Below, one piece after another: positions 15,300 through 25,142 of a stretch of DNA of 64,000 bases (its first letter is position 1; each line of letters starts with the position of its first letter). Location of the stretch: NCBI GenBank assembly GCA_963735465.1, contig CAVTLA010000001.1, positions 682,001 through 746,000 of the forward strand, in the 5' to 3' direction. This DNA is from DASZHJ01 sp963735465. GTDB taxonomy: Bacteria > Pseudomonadota > Alphaproteobacteria > ATCC43930 > CGMCC-115725. A program made the translations under genes and the position numbers. The notes under the pieces are model-generated. The model saw only the letters and a list, made by a program, of their open reading frames with translations, searched no databases and had not been told where the DNA came from.

Positions 15300-16316
15300 A
15301 TGACCGGGACGCGCATCACGACGACGGTGGATTTCGAGAAAAACGGATTGCAGACCGGATTCCTGCGACTGCCGCACTCCGTGCACGAATCAGCCTATGG
15401 CTGGATCCCGATCCCCGTGGTCTGCATCAAGAACGGCAAGGGACCGACCGTACTGCTGAACTCCGGCAATCACGGCGACGAATACGAGGGCCAGGTGACG
15501 CTGATGAAGCTGATCCGCGAGCTCAAGCCGGCGCAGATCCGCGGCCGCATCATCTTCCTGCCGGCGGCGAATTTTCCCGCCGCCATCGCCGGACGGCGGA
15601 CCTCGCCGATCGACGGCGGCAATCTCAACCGCTCGTTCCCCGGCGACGCCAACGGGACGCCCACCAAGGTGATCGCCCATTACATCGACAGCGTGATCCT
15701 GCCGCTCTGCAACTACGCCTTCGACCTGCACTCCGGCGGCAGCTCGCTGATGTACGTGCCGAGCGCGCTCGGCACCATCGTGAAGGGCGAGACCAAGCGC
15801 AACGCGAAGACGCTGGAGATGCTGAAGGTGTTTGGCGCGCCGATCGGCTATGTGTCGACGCGCGCATCGCAGTCCATGGGCGCCGACCAGACCCTCAGCG
15901 CCTCGGCGGCCCGCCAGGGCGTCTACACGCTGGCGACCGAGATGGGCGGTTCCGGCACGGTCACGCCCACGGCGCTCAAGATCGCCGGCGACGGCGTGCG
16001 GCGCCTCCTGAAGCATCTCGGCGTGGCACCCGGCCTCAAGGTCGGTTCGCCGCCGCCGACGCGGCTGATGGAGATCGCCGGTCCGGATTATTTCGTCTAC
16101 ACGCCCGAGGCCGGCGTCTTCGAGCCGCTGGTCGAGCTCGGCGACACCATCAAGAAGGGTCAGCCCGCCGCCGCCATCCACTTCTCCCACACGCCATGGC
16201 GGAAGCCCGAGATCGCCCGCTTCGAGCGCGATGGCGTCGTGCTGTGCAAGCGCATCCCCGGCCGCACCGAGCGCGGCGACTGCCTGTTCCATCTGGGAAC
16301 GGACTACCGGGCCTGA
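15300..16316 (+). CDS. Zinc deacylase of the AstE/aspartoacylase family, DoeB-like
   Basis: A 338-residue M14-like zinc hydrolase. The metal-binding His-x-x-Glu is in SGNHGDEYEG (near residue 62), and the third ligand is the His of DLHSGG near residue 141. RTSPIDGGNLNRSFPGD supplies the substrate-binding Arg and Asn. This combination, the start GFLRLPHSVHESAYGWIPIPV and the length resemble DoeB, the N-alpha-acetyl-L-2,4-diaminobutyrate deacetylase of ectoine breakdown. The other ectoine genes (doeA, doeC, doeD) are not in the window, so the substrate assignment is tentative. It follows the class II aldolase by 56 bases on the same strand. Confidence 0.85.
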   Translation: MTGTRITTTVDFEKNGLQTGFLRLPHSVHESAYGWIPIPVVCIKNGKGPTVLLNSGNHGDEYEGQVTLMKLIRELKPAQIRGRIIFLPAANFPAAIAGRRTSPIDGGNLNRSFPGDANGTPTKVIAHYIDSVILPLCNYAFDLHSGGSSLMYVPSALGTIVKGETKRNAKTLEMLKVFGAPIGYVSTRASQSMGADQTLSASAARQGVYTLATEMGGSGTVTPTALKIAGDGVRRLLKHLGVAPGLKVGSPPPTRLMEIAGPDYFVYTPEAGVFEPLVELGDTIKKGQPAAAIHFSHTPWRKPEIARFERDGVVLCKRIPGRTERGDCLFHLGTDYRA

Positions 16317-16345
16317 GGGAGGGGCGCTTGCCGGTCGCGTCGCCG

Positions 16346-17899
<1,554 letters not shown>

Positions 17900-18140
17900 A
17901 TTTGCATATGGTTAAGATCCAAGCCGCGCGGAGGCCGCTCTATTCGCCGGTGGCGCGATATTGCTGTGCGGACTTTCGGCTTAGGCGCGGGTTCCGTCCT
18001 TTCTGGCCAGTCGGTGAGGCAGGATGGGGCTCCGGGACTGCCCGCGAGAGCATTGACGCAACGACGGTGAGATCGCAGCAATCCGCGAAAAGCGATCCGC
18101 GCATCTGCCATTTATTCAGGGGGCAGCATGGAGGGTGCAC

Positions 18141-19541
18141 ATGTCGCAACCCGAGCGGTTTGATATCCTGATTCTGGGCAGCGGCGGCGGCGGCAAACTG
18201 CTTGCCTGGCACATGGCGCGATCGGGGCGACGGACCGCCGTGGTCGAGCGGCGATGGATCGGTGGGGCCTGCCCCAATATCGCCTGCCTCCCCAGCAAGA
18301 ATGAGATCTGGAGCGCGGAGATCGCGCATCTGACACGCCACGCCCTCGAGCGCGGGACGTTGACGGGGTCCGTGGCGGTCGACATGGGGGCGGTTCGCCG
18401 GCGCAAGCGTGAGATGGTCGCGGACCTCGTTGCCGCGCATGTGCAGAAGTACGAGGCGAGCGGTGCCGAGCTGATCATGGGATCCGGGCGCTTCGTGGCG
18501 CCGAAGACGCTCGAGGTCAGTCTCAATGACGGCGGAACGCGCCTGCTCACGGGCGACAAGGTGTTTCTCAACCTGGGAACCCACGCCACGATTCCGGCAA
18601 TTCCCGGCCTGGAAGCCACGCACCCCCTCACCCATGTGGAGGCGCTCGAGCTCGACTACCTGCCGTCCCACCTGATCGTGCTTGGCGGCGGATATGTCGG
18701 CCTCGAACTGGCGCAGGCCTATGGCCGCTTCGGCAGCCGCGTGACGATCATCGAGCCCGGGCGCCAGCTCATGGCCCGCGAGGATCGCGACGTGGCGGAG
18801 GAGATGCAGAAGATCCTCGGCGCCGAAGGCATAGAGATCCTGCTGGCGGCCGAGCCTCTCCGCGTGGTCGGGCGATCGGGAGAAGAGGTCCGCCTCACCC
18901 TGCGCGCGGACTCCCGCGAGCGGACCATCGAGGGCAGCGACATACTGGTTGCGACGGGGCGCACGCCGAACACCGCCGGGATCGGCCTGGAGAAGACCGG
19001 TGTCGAGCTGGACGCGCGCGGCTACATTGCCGTCGACGAGCGGCTGCAGACCCGCGCCGCCGATATCTGGGCCCTCGGCGAAAGCGCCGGCAGCCCGCAG
19101 TTCACGCACGTCTCCGAGGACGATTTTCGCATCGTCGTGGACGCGCTCGCTGGCGGCAGGCGCACCACGCGCGATCGGCTCGTTCCCTACTGCATGTTCA
19201 CCGACCCGCCGCTCGCCCGTGTCGGGCTGAGCGAAGGCGAGGCGCAGCGTCAGGGCGTCAAGGTGCGTGTCGCGCGGCTGCCGACGGGGTCGGTGCTGCG
19301 GACGCAGACCAACGGCCGGACGCAGGGCTTCATGAAGGCTCTTGTCGATGGCAGCGATGACCGCATCCTCGGCTTCACGATGATCGGTGCCGAAGCCGGC
19401 GAGGTCATGGCGGCGGTGCAGATGGCGATCCTGGCAAAACTGCCGTATCAGACGCTCCGCGATGACGCCATATTCGCGCATCCGACGATGGCGGAGGGGC
19501 TGGGCTCGCTCTTCTCGAACGTGCCGCCGCGATCCCCGTGA
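18141..19541 (+). CDS. FAD-dependent pyridine nucleotide-disulfide oxidoreductase (mercuric reductase/lipoamide dehydrogenase type)
   Basis: A 466-residue class I flavoprotein disulfide reductase. The FAD site is GSGGGGKLLAWHMARSG. The redox-active pair is Cys44 and Cys49 in GGACPNIACLPSK. The NAD(P)H site is VLGGGYVGLELAQAYGRFG, and ATGRTPNT plus WALGE are the standard second FAD contacts. The C-terminal His-Glu dyad is in AHPTMAE. It lacks the extra vicinal cysteine pair of true mercuric reductase and any MerP-like domain. A housekeeping E3 would sit with dehydrogenase genes, absent here, so its disulfide or quinone substrate is unknown. ATG at 18141 has GGAGGG five bases upstream. Confidence 0.9.
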   Translation: MSQPERFDILILGSGGGGKLLAWHMARSGRRTAVVERRWIGGACPNIACLPSKNEIWSAEIAHLTRHALERGTLTGSVAVDMGAVRRRKREMVADLVAAHVQKYEASGAELIMGSGRFVAPKTLEVSLNDGGTRLLTGDKVFLNLGTHATIPAIPGLEATHPLTHVEALELDYLPSHLIVLGGGYVGLELAQAYGRFGSRVTIIEPGRQLMAREDRDVAEEMQKILGAEGIEILLAAEPLRVVGRSGEEVRLTLRADSRERTIEGSDILVATGRTPNTAGIGLEKTGVELDARGYIAVDERLQTRAADIWALGESAGSPQFTHVSEDDFRIVVDALAGGRRTTRDRLVPYCMFTDPPLARVGLSEGEAQRQGVKVRVARLPTGSVLRTQTNGRTQGFMKALVDGSDDRILGFTMIGAEAGEVMAAVQMAILAKLPYQTLRDDAIFAHPTMAEGLGSLFSNVPPRSP

Positions 19542-19543
19542 TT

Positions 19544-19568
19544 GACTGCGCAACAAGTCCGCGCAGTC
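19544..19568. terminator. Hairpin between convergent genes
   Basis: GACTGCGC (19544-19551) and GCGCAGTC (19561-19568) form a perfect eight-base stem with a nine-base loop, in the 31-base gap between the ends of the convergent flavoprotein and amidohydrolase genes. It could end transcription from both sides. It lacks a clear T-run. Confidence 0.4.
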
Positions 19569-19572
19569 GGCC

Positions 19573-21636
19573 CTACTTCGCTTCAGGATCGGGCAGCGGG
19601 AAGGGCGCGGGGTCCAGAAAACGATCGACCGCGTTGCGGATCAGCCGCGAGATGTTGTTGCGATAATCGTTGTGGGCGAGGCTGGCGACGAAGGCGATCG
19701 AGCCCGTCGACAGCACGGCGCCGCCGCCAGGCGTCTCGAAGAAGACGATGTCGGCCTTGATGCGGGCGTTGAGCGTGCCGTCGGCGCCGCGGGCGTTCGA
19801 CAGGATCTCCTCGTTCACCAGGAGGAAGGCGTTGGAGTGGTCCTCCGAGGAGGCCACCACCAGCCCATGGGGCGGCGAGCCCAGCGCGGCGTCGTAGCAG
19901 TCGATCTCCAGCCCTGCGGCGCCGTCGCCCCAGGCGCCGAAGTCGCCGATGATCTCCTCCTCGATGCCGGCGAAGAGGAAGGCCGCGCGCTTGTCGCGGG
20001 ATGCCGCGGTCCGGCGATAGTGGCTGGAGGCGTCGAAGCCCTGGGCGATGAAGCCGATGCCCAGGAGAGCGTTGGGCGGCCAGCCGATGCGGCGCCAGAG
20101 GCCGCCGTATTCGCCGGTCGCGTGATAGTACTGGCCGGGACTCTCGGCCCAGGCACGGGTCCCGTCCTCCGAGCGGCGCATCTCGATCATGCCGGGATGG
20201 GCGGGATCGAAGGTGACGCGCCAATAGAAGCCATTGCCGCCCATGTACATGAAGCGACCGCCGGCGCCGAGGAAGCTCTCGATCGCCTGCAGCATCTCCA
20301 GGGAGTGATATTCCGGATGACTGCCGGAGATGACCAACCGGTATGAGGAGAGCAGCGCGAGCCCACGCTCATGCAGCTCGTGATCGCTGATGACGTCGTA
20401 GGGAATGCCCTGCGCCTCGAGCCAGTCGATAAGGCAGAGGTCCATGGAGAAATTCCAGAACCGTCCGGTCGGCCGCATGTTGAAAAGCGGCCGCCGCGAG
20501 GAGACATGGGCCACGCCGAAGCCGTCGCGATGGACGTCGTAGGTGGAGCTGCCGAATTCCGGATGCTCCGCCAGCAGCACGTCGGTCATGTCGACGGTCG
20601 GCAGCGCGCCCATGGAAAGCTCGAAGGGGCCCGGCGACATGCGGCGGCGGTAGTTTGAATAGGCGAGATACGTCGCCGTGGAAGCCAGCACCGCGAGCTT
20701 GGCGCCGGGTTTGCCAGGCTTCGGCGTCACCACGAATCCCACGTAGAAGGCCGGCCCCGAGGTCCGCAGCTTCACCGCGTAGATGCCGCTCCTGAGATCT
20801 TCCGGCAGGCGGAATTCCAGGCTCGGCTGCCACTTCGCGTCGTAGAGGTCGTCGCCGTGGAAATGGATCGCGCCGTAATGGCTGGGATCCCGGCGCCAGT
20901 CCTGCACCGAGCCGTCCCAGCGCGCGCCGGTCACCGCGCGCTTCGGCGCGTTGACGATGCGGCCATGGAGTCCGTGCGGCGAGCGGTCCTCGATCCTGAC
21001 CGTGCTGATCCCGCGGGAGAAATCCCACTCCGCCGCCAGGGTCTCCGAGCGCAGGCGCGGCGCCTCGATCTTGCCGTCGAAGTGATCGGCGGTGCAGCCG
21101 TTCGCGGCCGGCGTCGCGGCGAGGAGGAGCGGCCCCTCGGCGCGGGCGCCGCCGCCGATGCGACCGCTCGCCGAGGCGGCGGTATCGGCGTGAAAGCCCG
21201 GCACAGGCGTGCTGCTGATCTCGGCGGCGCCGGTGGCGGGATCATAGCGTGCCTCGATGCGCGACCACGCCCGCGCGCGGAGCGGCCGTCTGGTGCCAAT
21301 CGTCTCGCCGGCGACTTCCAGGGCCGCGGCACCAGTCCCGTCGAGAATGAGCCGCACCGATCCCAGGGAGACCAGCGTCGCCACGGCGCGGCCCGGCAGC
21401 GTCGGCCAGACCAGCAGAGAGAGGGAGATCGCCTCGAGCCGCGGCACGTTTTCGACGATGGCGTAGGAACCGATCGGCGTCGGCTGCACGCCGCCCTCGT
21501 GCTCGCCGTCGATGCTGGTGGAGACGCGCTCCTCTTTCACCCCCGGGCCCTTCGGCCCGGTCTCGCCGCAGATGAGGCGCACCAGCTCCGCGCGATAGCG
21601 CCGCACCGGATCGAGCACGCTCACCCGCACCGTCAC
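19573..21636 (-). CDS. N,N-dimethylformamidase large-subunit-like protein
   Basis: At least 687 residues related to the large (beta) subunit of N,N-dimethylformamidase, a mononuclear-iron amidohydrolase. A jelly-roll region comes first (AEWDFSRGISTVRIEDRSPHGLHG), then a Rossmann-like core with TATYLAYSNYR and SGSHPEYHSLEM; the His-Pro-Glu there matches the known His/Glu iron ligands, and a Tyr of the first motif may be the third. The visible start is GTG at 21636 with no ribosome site, but coding similarity (GYLDALYARPGD) extends upstream in the same frame to the TGA at 21694, with no start codon. The ATG at 21697 overlaps the preceding stop but is out of frame by one base; removing one base near 21680 would restore a 707-residue protein. 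The substrate is probably an amide other than dimethylformamide. Confidence 0.82.
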   Translation of the reverse strand: MTVRVSVLDPVRRYRAELVRLICGETGPKGPGVKEERVSTSIDGEHEGGVQPTPIGSYAIVENVPRLEAISLSLLVWPTLPGRAVATLVSLGSVRLILDGTGAAALEVAGETIGTRRPLRARAWSRIEARYDPATGAAEISSTPVPGFHADTAASASGRIGGGARAEGPLLLAATPAANGCTADHFDGKIEAPRLRSETLAAEWDFSRGISTVRIEDRSPHGLHGRIVNAPKRAVTGARWDGSVQDWRRDPSHYGAIHFHGDDLYDAKWQPSLEFRLPEDLRSGIYAVKLRTSGPAFYVGFVVTPKPGKPGAKLAVLASTATYLAYSNYRRRMSPGPFELSMGALPTVDMTDVLLAEHPEFGSSTYDVHRDGFGVAHVSSRRPLFNMRPTGRFWNFSMDLCLIDWLEAQGIPYDVISDHELHERGLALLSSYRLVISGSHPEYHSLEMLQAIESFLGAGGRFMYMGGNGFYWRVTFDPAHPGMIEMRRSEDGTRAWAESPGQYYHATGEYGGLWRRIGWPPNALLGIGFIAQGFDASSHYRRTAASRDKRAAFLFAGIEEEIIGDFGAWGDGAAGLEIDCYDAALGSPPHGLVVASSEDHSNAFLLVNEEILSNARGADGTLNARIKADIVFFETPGGGAVLSTGSIAFVASLAHNDYRNNISRLIRNAVDRFLDPAPFPLPDPEAK

Positions 21637-21693
21637 GAGATCGCCGGGCCGCGCGTAGAGCGCGTCGAGATATCCGACGGCGCCTGGAGTTCT

Positions 21694-21999
21694 TCATGGG
21701 AGGTCGAGCTCGCGGCCGGTGAGCATGTGCCAACGGCGGCGGAACGCCGCCCATTCGCCGGCTTCCAGGCTGGCAAATATCTCGTCGGTGAAGAGGCGCG
21801 GCGGCTTGTGATCGGGCAGGCGCTCGCCCAGCACCCAGCGCCCGGGCTCGATCGACACCAGGATCAGGTTCTGGCAGTTCTCGGCGCGATGCATGACGTC
21901 GAGGAGGGCCTGCAGCTCGCCACTGTGACGGCCGAAGGGACGGGCGCGAAACTCCGCCGCGAGGTCGAGGCGGTCGGGATCGATGGCGGGCGTTGTCAT
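21694..21999 (-). CDS. N,N-dimethylformamidase small-subunit-like protein
   Basis: A 101-residue protein between the dehydrogenase and the large amidohydrolase subunit. Its ATG (21999) overlaps the stop of the dehydrogenase gene in an ATGA, and its own TGA overlaps the ATG expected for the large subunit, so the three genes form a coupled set. Size, position and the pattern PFGRHSGELQALLDVMHR ... FTDEIFASLEAGEWAAFRRR resemble the alpha subunit of dimethylformamidase, which pairs with the large subunit. The similarity is judged by eye and is weaker than for the large subunit. Confidence 0.7.
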   Translation of the reverse strand: MTTPAIDPDRLDLAAEFRARPFGRHSGELQALLDVMHRAENCQNLILVSIEPGRWVLGERLPDHKPPRLFTDEIFASLEAGEWAAFRRRWHMLTGRELDLP

Positions 22000-23048
22000 G
22001 CGGCCTCGAAACTCGCGCCGACGCTGCGCGCGGCCTCGCCGATGTCGCGCCAGGTTGTGGCGTCGATCTCGATACCCTCCACGCTGCGCTTGGCGCGGGC
22101 GATGCGCTCGGGCTCGCCGGGAACCAGGACAGGGAAATCGGGATCGGCGGGCTGGGTTGCCTTCATGTAGGCCACCATGGCATCCACCTCCCGCTCCAGG
22201 AAGGCGCGGTCGGCGAGGCGCTCGGGATCGATCACCACCATCAGCATGCTGTTGAGGATGCCGCGGTCGCGGGAATTCTCTGGCTGCATGGTGCCGGCAC
22301 CCACCACGGCGCCGGCGAGGAGCTCGGCGATCAAGGCCAGACCATACCCTTTGTGCTCGCCGAACGGCAGCACGGCGCCGACAGGAGGCTCGTAGATGAC
22401 AGCGGGATCGGTGGTGGGAGCGCCGTCGGCGGCGATGAGCGCTCCTGATATCATCGGCTTGCCCTCGTTGTAGGCAACCCGAACCTTGCCGAGTGCGACC
22501 CTGCTGGTCGCCATGTCGAGGATCACCGGTGGTGTTTTCGCCGTGCCGGGCACCGCAATGCAGACGGGGTTGGTGCCGAGACGGCCCTCGCGCCCGAGGA
22601 ACGGCGCGACGCGGGGTGCGCCGGAATTGACGTTGACGAAATGCACGGAGACCAGCCCCTCGGTGGCGGCGATCTCGCCGTAGGTGCCGACCCGGCCGAT
22701 ATGATGGGAGCTGCGCAGCCCGTGAACGGCGACGCCATGGCGCCGGGCGGCGCCCACGGCCCATCGCATGGCATCGCGGGCGATCACTTGGCCATAGCCG
22801 TTGCGTCCGTCCCAGACCGAGAATGTCGCGCTCTCGCTGACGATCTCGGGCCGCTGGTTTGGAATCAGCGTGCCGGCTTTCAAGTTCCGCACGTAATGCG
22901 GGATCATCCCCACGCCATGACTGTCGTGTCCGGCGAGGTTGGCGCCGACCAGATGATCGGCGACCACCTCGGCCTCGCCGGCATGGCTGCCGGTGGCACG
23001 CAAGAGGTCGCTGGTGAGGCGGCGCAGCCGCTGATGATCAATCCGCAT
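21996..23048 (-). CDS. Malate/L-lactate dehydrogenase family oxidoreductase (Ldh_2)
   Basis: A 350-residue NAD(P)-dependent dehydrogenase of the Ldh_2 family (L-2-hydroxyacid, ureidoglycolate and related dehydrogenases). Motifs are AGHDSHGVGMIPHYVRN near residue 45, SSHHIGRVGTYGE near residue 115, LGTNP and FGEHKGYGLALI. The ATG at 23048 is preferred over a TTG 36 bases upstream because the family begins close to MRIDHQRL. It is the first gene of the set with the two amidohydrolase subunits and is divergent from the D-2-hydroxyacid dehydrogenase with 184 bases between. The two dehydrogenases together suggest a 2-hydroxy/2-oxo acid made from the amide substrate. Confidence 0.9.
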   Translation of the reverse strand: MRIDHQRLRRLTSDLLRATGSHAGEAEVVADHLVGANLAGHDSHGVGMIPHYVRNLKAGTLIPNQRPEIVSESATFSVWDGRNGYGQVIARDAMRWAVGAARRHGVAVHGLRSSHHIGRVGTYGEIAATEGLVSVHFVNVNSGAPRVAPFLGREGRLGTNPVCIAVPGTAKTPPVILDMATSRVALGKVRVAYNEGKPMISGALIAADGAPTTDPAVIYEPPVGAVLPFGEHKGYGLALIAELLAGAVVGAGTMQPENSRDRGILNSMLMVVIDPERLADRAFLEREVDAMVAYMKATQPADPDFPVLVPGEPERIARAKRSVEGIEIDATTWRDIGEAARSVGASFEAA

Positions 23049-23232
23049 GACGCGAGAGTGTCGTTGCGCCGGATGCTGCGTCAAGCGCTCCGTGTCGGGA
23101 TATCCGGACCGGGGGGCTTGGCACGGAGCGTGCTTTGGGGAAAGCTGGAGAAATGCCGATGAAGTGCCGCGGGCGAGTCAGATTTTCCAGGGATGTCTGG
23201 GCGCAGGAACAGCGCCGGACCGGACGCGCGCG

Positions 23233-24186
23233 ATGAGCGCGCCGGCGAGGTCTGCCGTCTCCGCCTCGATGCCGGCGATCAACGGCCTGGGGCTGCCCGA
23301 CGGTTTCGCTGCCGCACTCGCCAGCCGCTTTCGCCTTCACCGCTTGCCGGACGCCATCGATCCCGCGTCTGAGGTGCTGGTCGCGTTCGGTCTTCCCGTC
23401 GATGCGGCGCTGCTCGATCGCCTGCCCGCCGTGAAGCTGGTGGCCAGTTTCGGCGCCGGCTACGACAACATCGATGTGGCGACCCTCGCCCGACGCGGCA
23501 TCATGCTGGCGAACACGCCGGGTCTCACCGATGCCTGCGTCGCCGATCTCGCCATCGGCCTGTTGATCGCGACGCAGCGGCGCATGGTGGCGGCGGATCG
23601 CCATCTCCGGGCCGGGCGCTGGCTCCAGGCGCGCTTCCCCTTGGCGCGGCGTTTCAGCGGACGCCGCCTCGGCATCTTCGGCCTTGGCCGCATCGGGGTG
23701 GCGATCGCCCGACGCGCGGCGGGATTCGATCTCGAGATCGCCTATCACAATCGCCACGCGCGGCCGGAGCTGCCGTACCGCTATTTCGATGATCTGGAGG
23801 CGCTCGCCGCCTGGAGCGACTATCTCGTGGTGGCCTGTCCGGCGACGGCGGAGACGCGGCACCGCGTCGATGCCGGCGTGCTGCGGGCGCTGGGAGCCGA
23901 GGGCATCGTCGTCAATATCGCCCGCGGCGCCATCATCGACGAGGCGGCGCTGATCGCGGCGCTCGAGACGGGAACCATCGCCGGCGCCGGCCTCGACGTC
24001 TTCGAGCGCGAGCCCGAGGTTCCCGCGGCGCTTCCTGCCATGGACAATGTCGTGCTGACGCCGCATATCGGCGGCGGGTCTCAGGAGACCTGGGACGACT
24101 GCTACGCGGCCGTTATTGCCAACATCGAGAGCTTCTTGCAAACCGGGCGTCCGAACACGCCCGTCAACCTGACGAGGTCGTCATGA
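23233..24186 (+). CDS. D-2-hydroxyacid dehydrogenase (GhrB/hydroxypyruvate reductase type)
   Basis: A 317-residue NAD(P)H-dependent dehydrogenase. The catalytic Arg is in VNIARGAIID, Glu in FEREPEVP and His in LTPHIGGG. The Rossmann fingerprint is LGIFGLGRIGVAIARRA. Members reduce glyoxylate, hydroxypyruvate or longer 2-oxo acids. The ATG at 23233 matches the family start; a longer in-frame extension upstream looks non-coding. Its TGA overlaps the ATG of the aminotransferase gene (ATGA), so the pair is translationally coupled. Confidence 0.92.
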   Translation: MSAPARSAVSASMPAINGLGLPDGFAAALASRFRLHRLPDAIDPASEVLVAFGLPVDAALLDRLPAVKLVASFGAGYDNIDVATLARRGIMLANTPGLTDACVADLAIGLLIATQRRMVAADRHLRAGRWLQARFPLARRFSGRRLGIFGLGRIGVAIARRAAGFDLEIAYHNRHARPELPYRYFDDLEALAAWSDYLVVACPATAETRHRVDAGVLRALGAEGIVVNIARGAIIDEAALIAALETGTIAGAGLDVFEREPEVPAALPAMDNVVLTPHIGGGSQETWDDCYAAVIANIESFLQTGRPNTPVNLTRSS

Positions 24187-25109
24187 GCTCGCTGTCCAAT
24201 CAGCGCGTCGCCTATTTCAACGGAGAGTATGTTCCCGAGCGCGACGTCGTCGTGCCTTTCCGCGACCGCAGCTGGACCCGCGGCGACGGTGTCTTCGACA
24301 TGACGCGGTCCTTCAACGGCCGCAGCTTCAAGATGAAGGAGCATGTGGAGCGTCTCTACCGCTCGCTCAAATATCTCCGGATCGATCCCGGCCTCACGCC
24401 GGCGGAGATGGTCGATATCAGCGAGGAGGTGCTGAACCGCAACCGGCATCTTCTGGGCCACGGCGACGACTACTGGATCGGCCAGCGCATCAGCCGCGGC
24501 GTCGACGCCGTGGGCGACGAGGGCTGGGATCATACCGGTCCCAACATCGTGGTGGAGTGCCAGCCGCTGCCGCTCAAGAAGCGCGCCACGCTCTATCGCG
24601 ACGGCATGCGGGTGATTGTGCCGGCGACGCGCCGGGTGGCGCCCAGCATGCTGAGCCCGCGCGCCAAGATGCATCAGTATCTCAACCTCACCATCGCCGA
24701 CATGGAGGCGAAGGCGGTGGATCCCGAGGCGTGGTCGGTGCTGCTGGACGAGAACGGCAATCTCGCCGAGGGCACCGGCAGCAATATCTTCCTGGTGCGT
24801 AATGGCGAGATCGCGACACCGCACGAGCGCTACGTGCTGCCAGGCGTGAGCCGCGCCACCGCCCTCGATCTCGCGCGTGAACTGGGCATTCCCGCCCGCG
24901 AGGCCGATCTCGATCTCTACGATGCGTCCACCGCCGACGAGATCTTCATCACCTCCACCAGCCTCTGCATCTGCCCGGTCTCCAAATTCAACGGCCAGCA
25001 GGTGGGCGACGGCAAGGTGCCGGGTCCGATCACCAAGCGTCTCATCGATGCCTATGTCGCTTTCGTCGACTGCGACTTCGTCGGGCAGTATCTGCGCCAT
25101 CTGGCGTGA
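24183..25109 (+). CDS. Class IV aminotransferase (branched-chain/D-amino acid type)
   Basis: A 308-residue fold-type IV PLP enzyme. The Schiff-base Lys is Lys162 (SPRAKMHQYLN), and Glu196 (LAEGTGSNIFLV) contacts the PLP nitrogen. The N-terminal RSWTRGDGVFDMTRSFNGR and C-terminal EIFITSTSLCICPV blocks are standard. It moves an amino group between an amino acid and a 2-oxo acid in the cytoplasm; whether the substrate is an L- or D-amino acid cannot be read. It is coupled to the D-2-hydroxyacid dehydrogenase, and 33 bases later a peptide-type ABC importer starts, so the unit may import and deaminate an amino-acid derivative. Confidence 0.9.
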   Translation: MSSLSNQRVAYFNGEYVPERDVVVPFRDRSWTRGDGVFDMTRSFNGRSFKMKEHVERLYRSLKYLRIDPGLTPAEMVDISEEVLNRNRHLLGHGDDYWIGQRISRGVDAVGDEGWDHTGPNIVVECQPLPLKKRATLYRDGMRVIVPATRRVAPSMLSPRAKMHQYLNLTIADMEAKAVDPEAWSVLLDENGNLAEGTGSNIFLVRNGEIATPHERYVLPGVSRATALDLARELGIPAREADLDLYDASTADEIFITSTSLCICPVSKFNGQQVGDGKVPGPITKRLIDAYVAFVDCDFVGQYLRHLA

Positions 25110-25142
25110 AGCAACCAAGCCAATAAACGGGGGTTACGGGTC

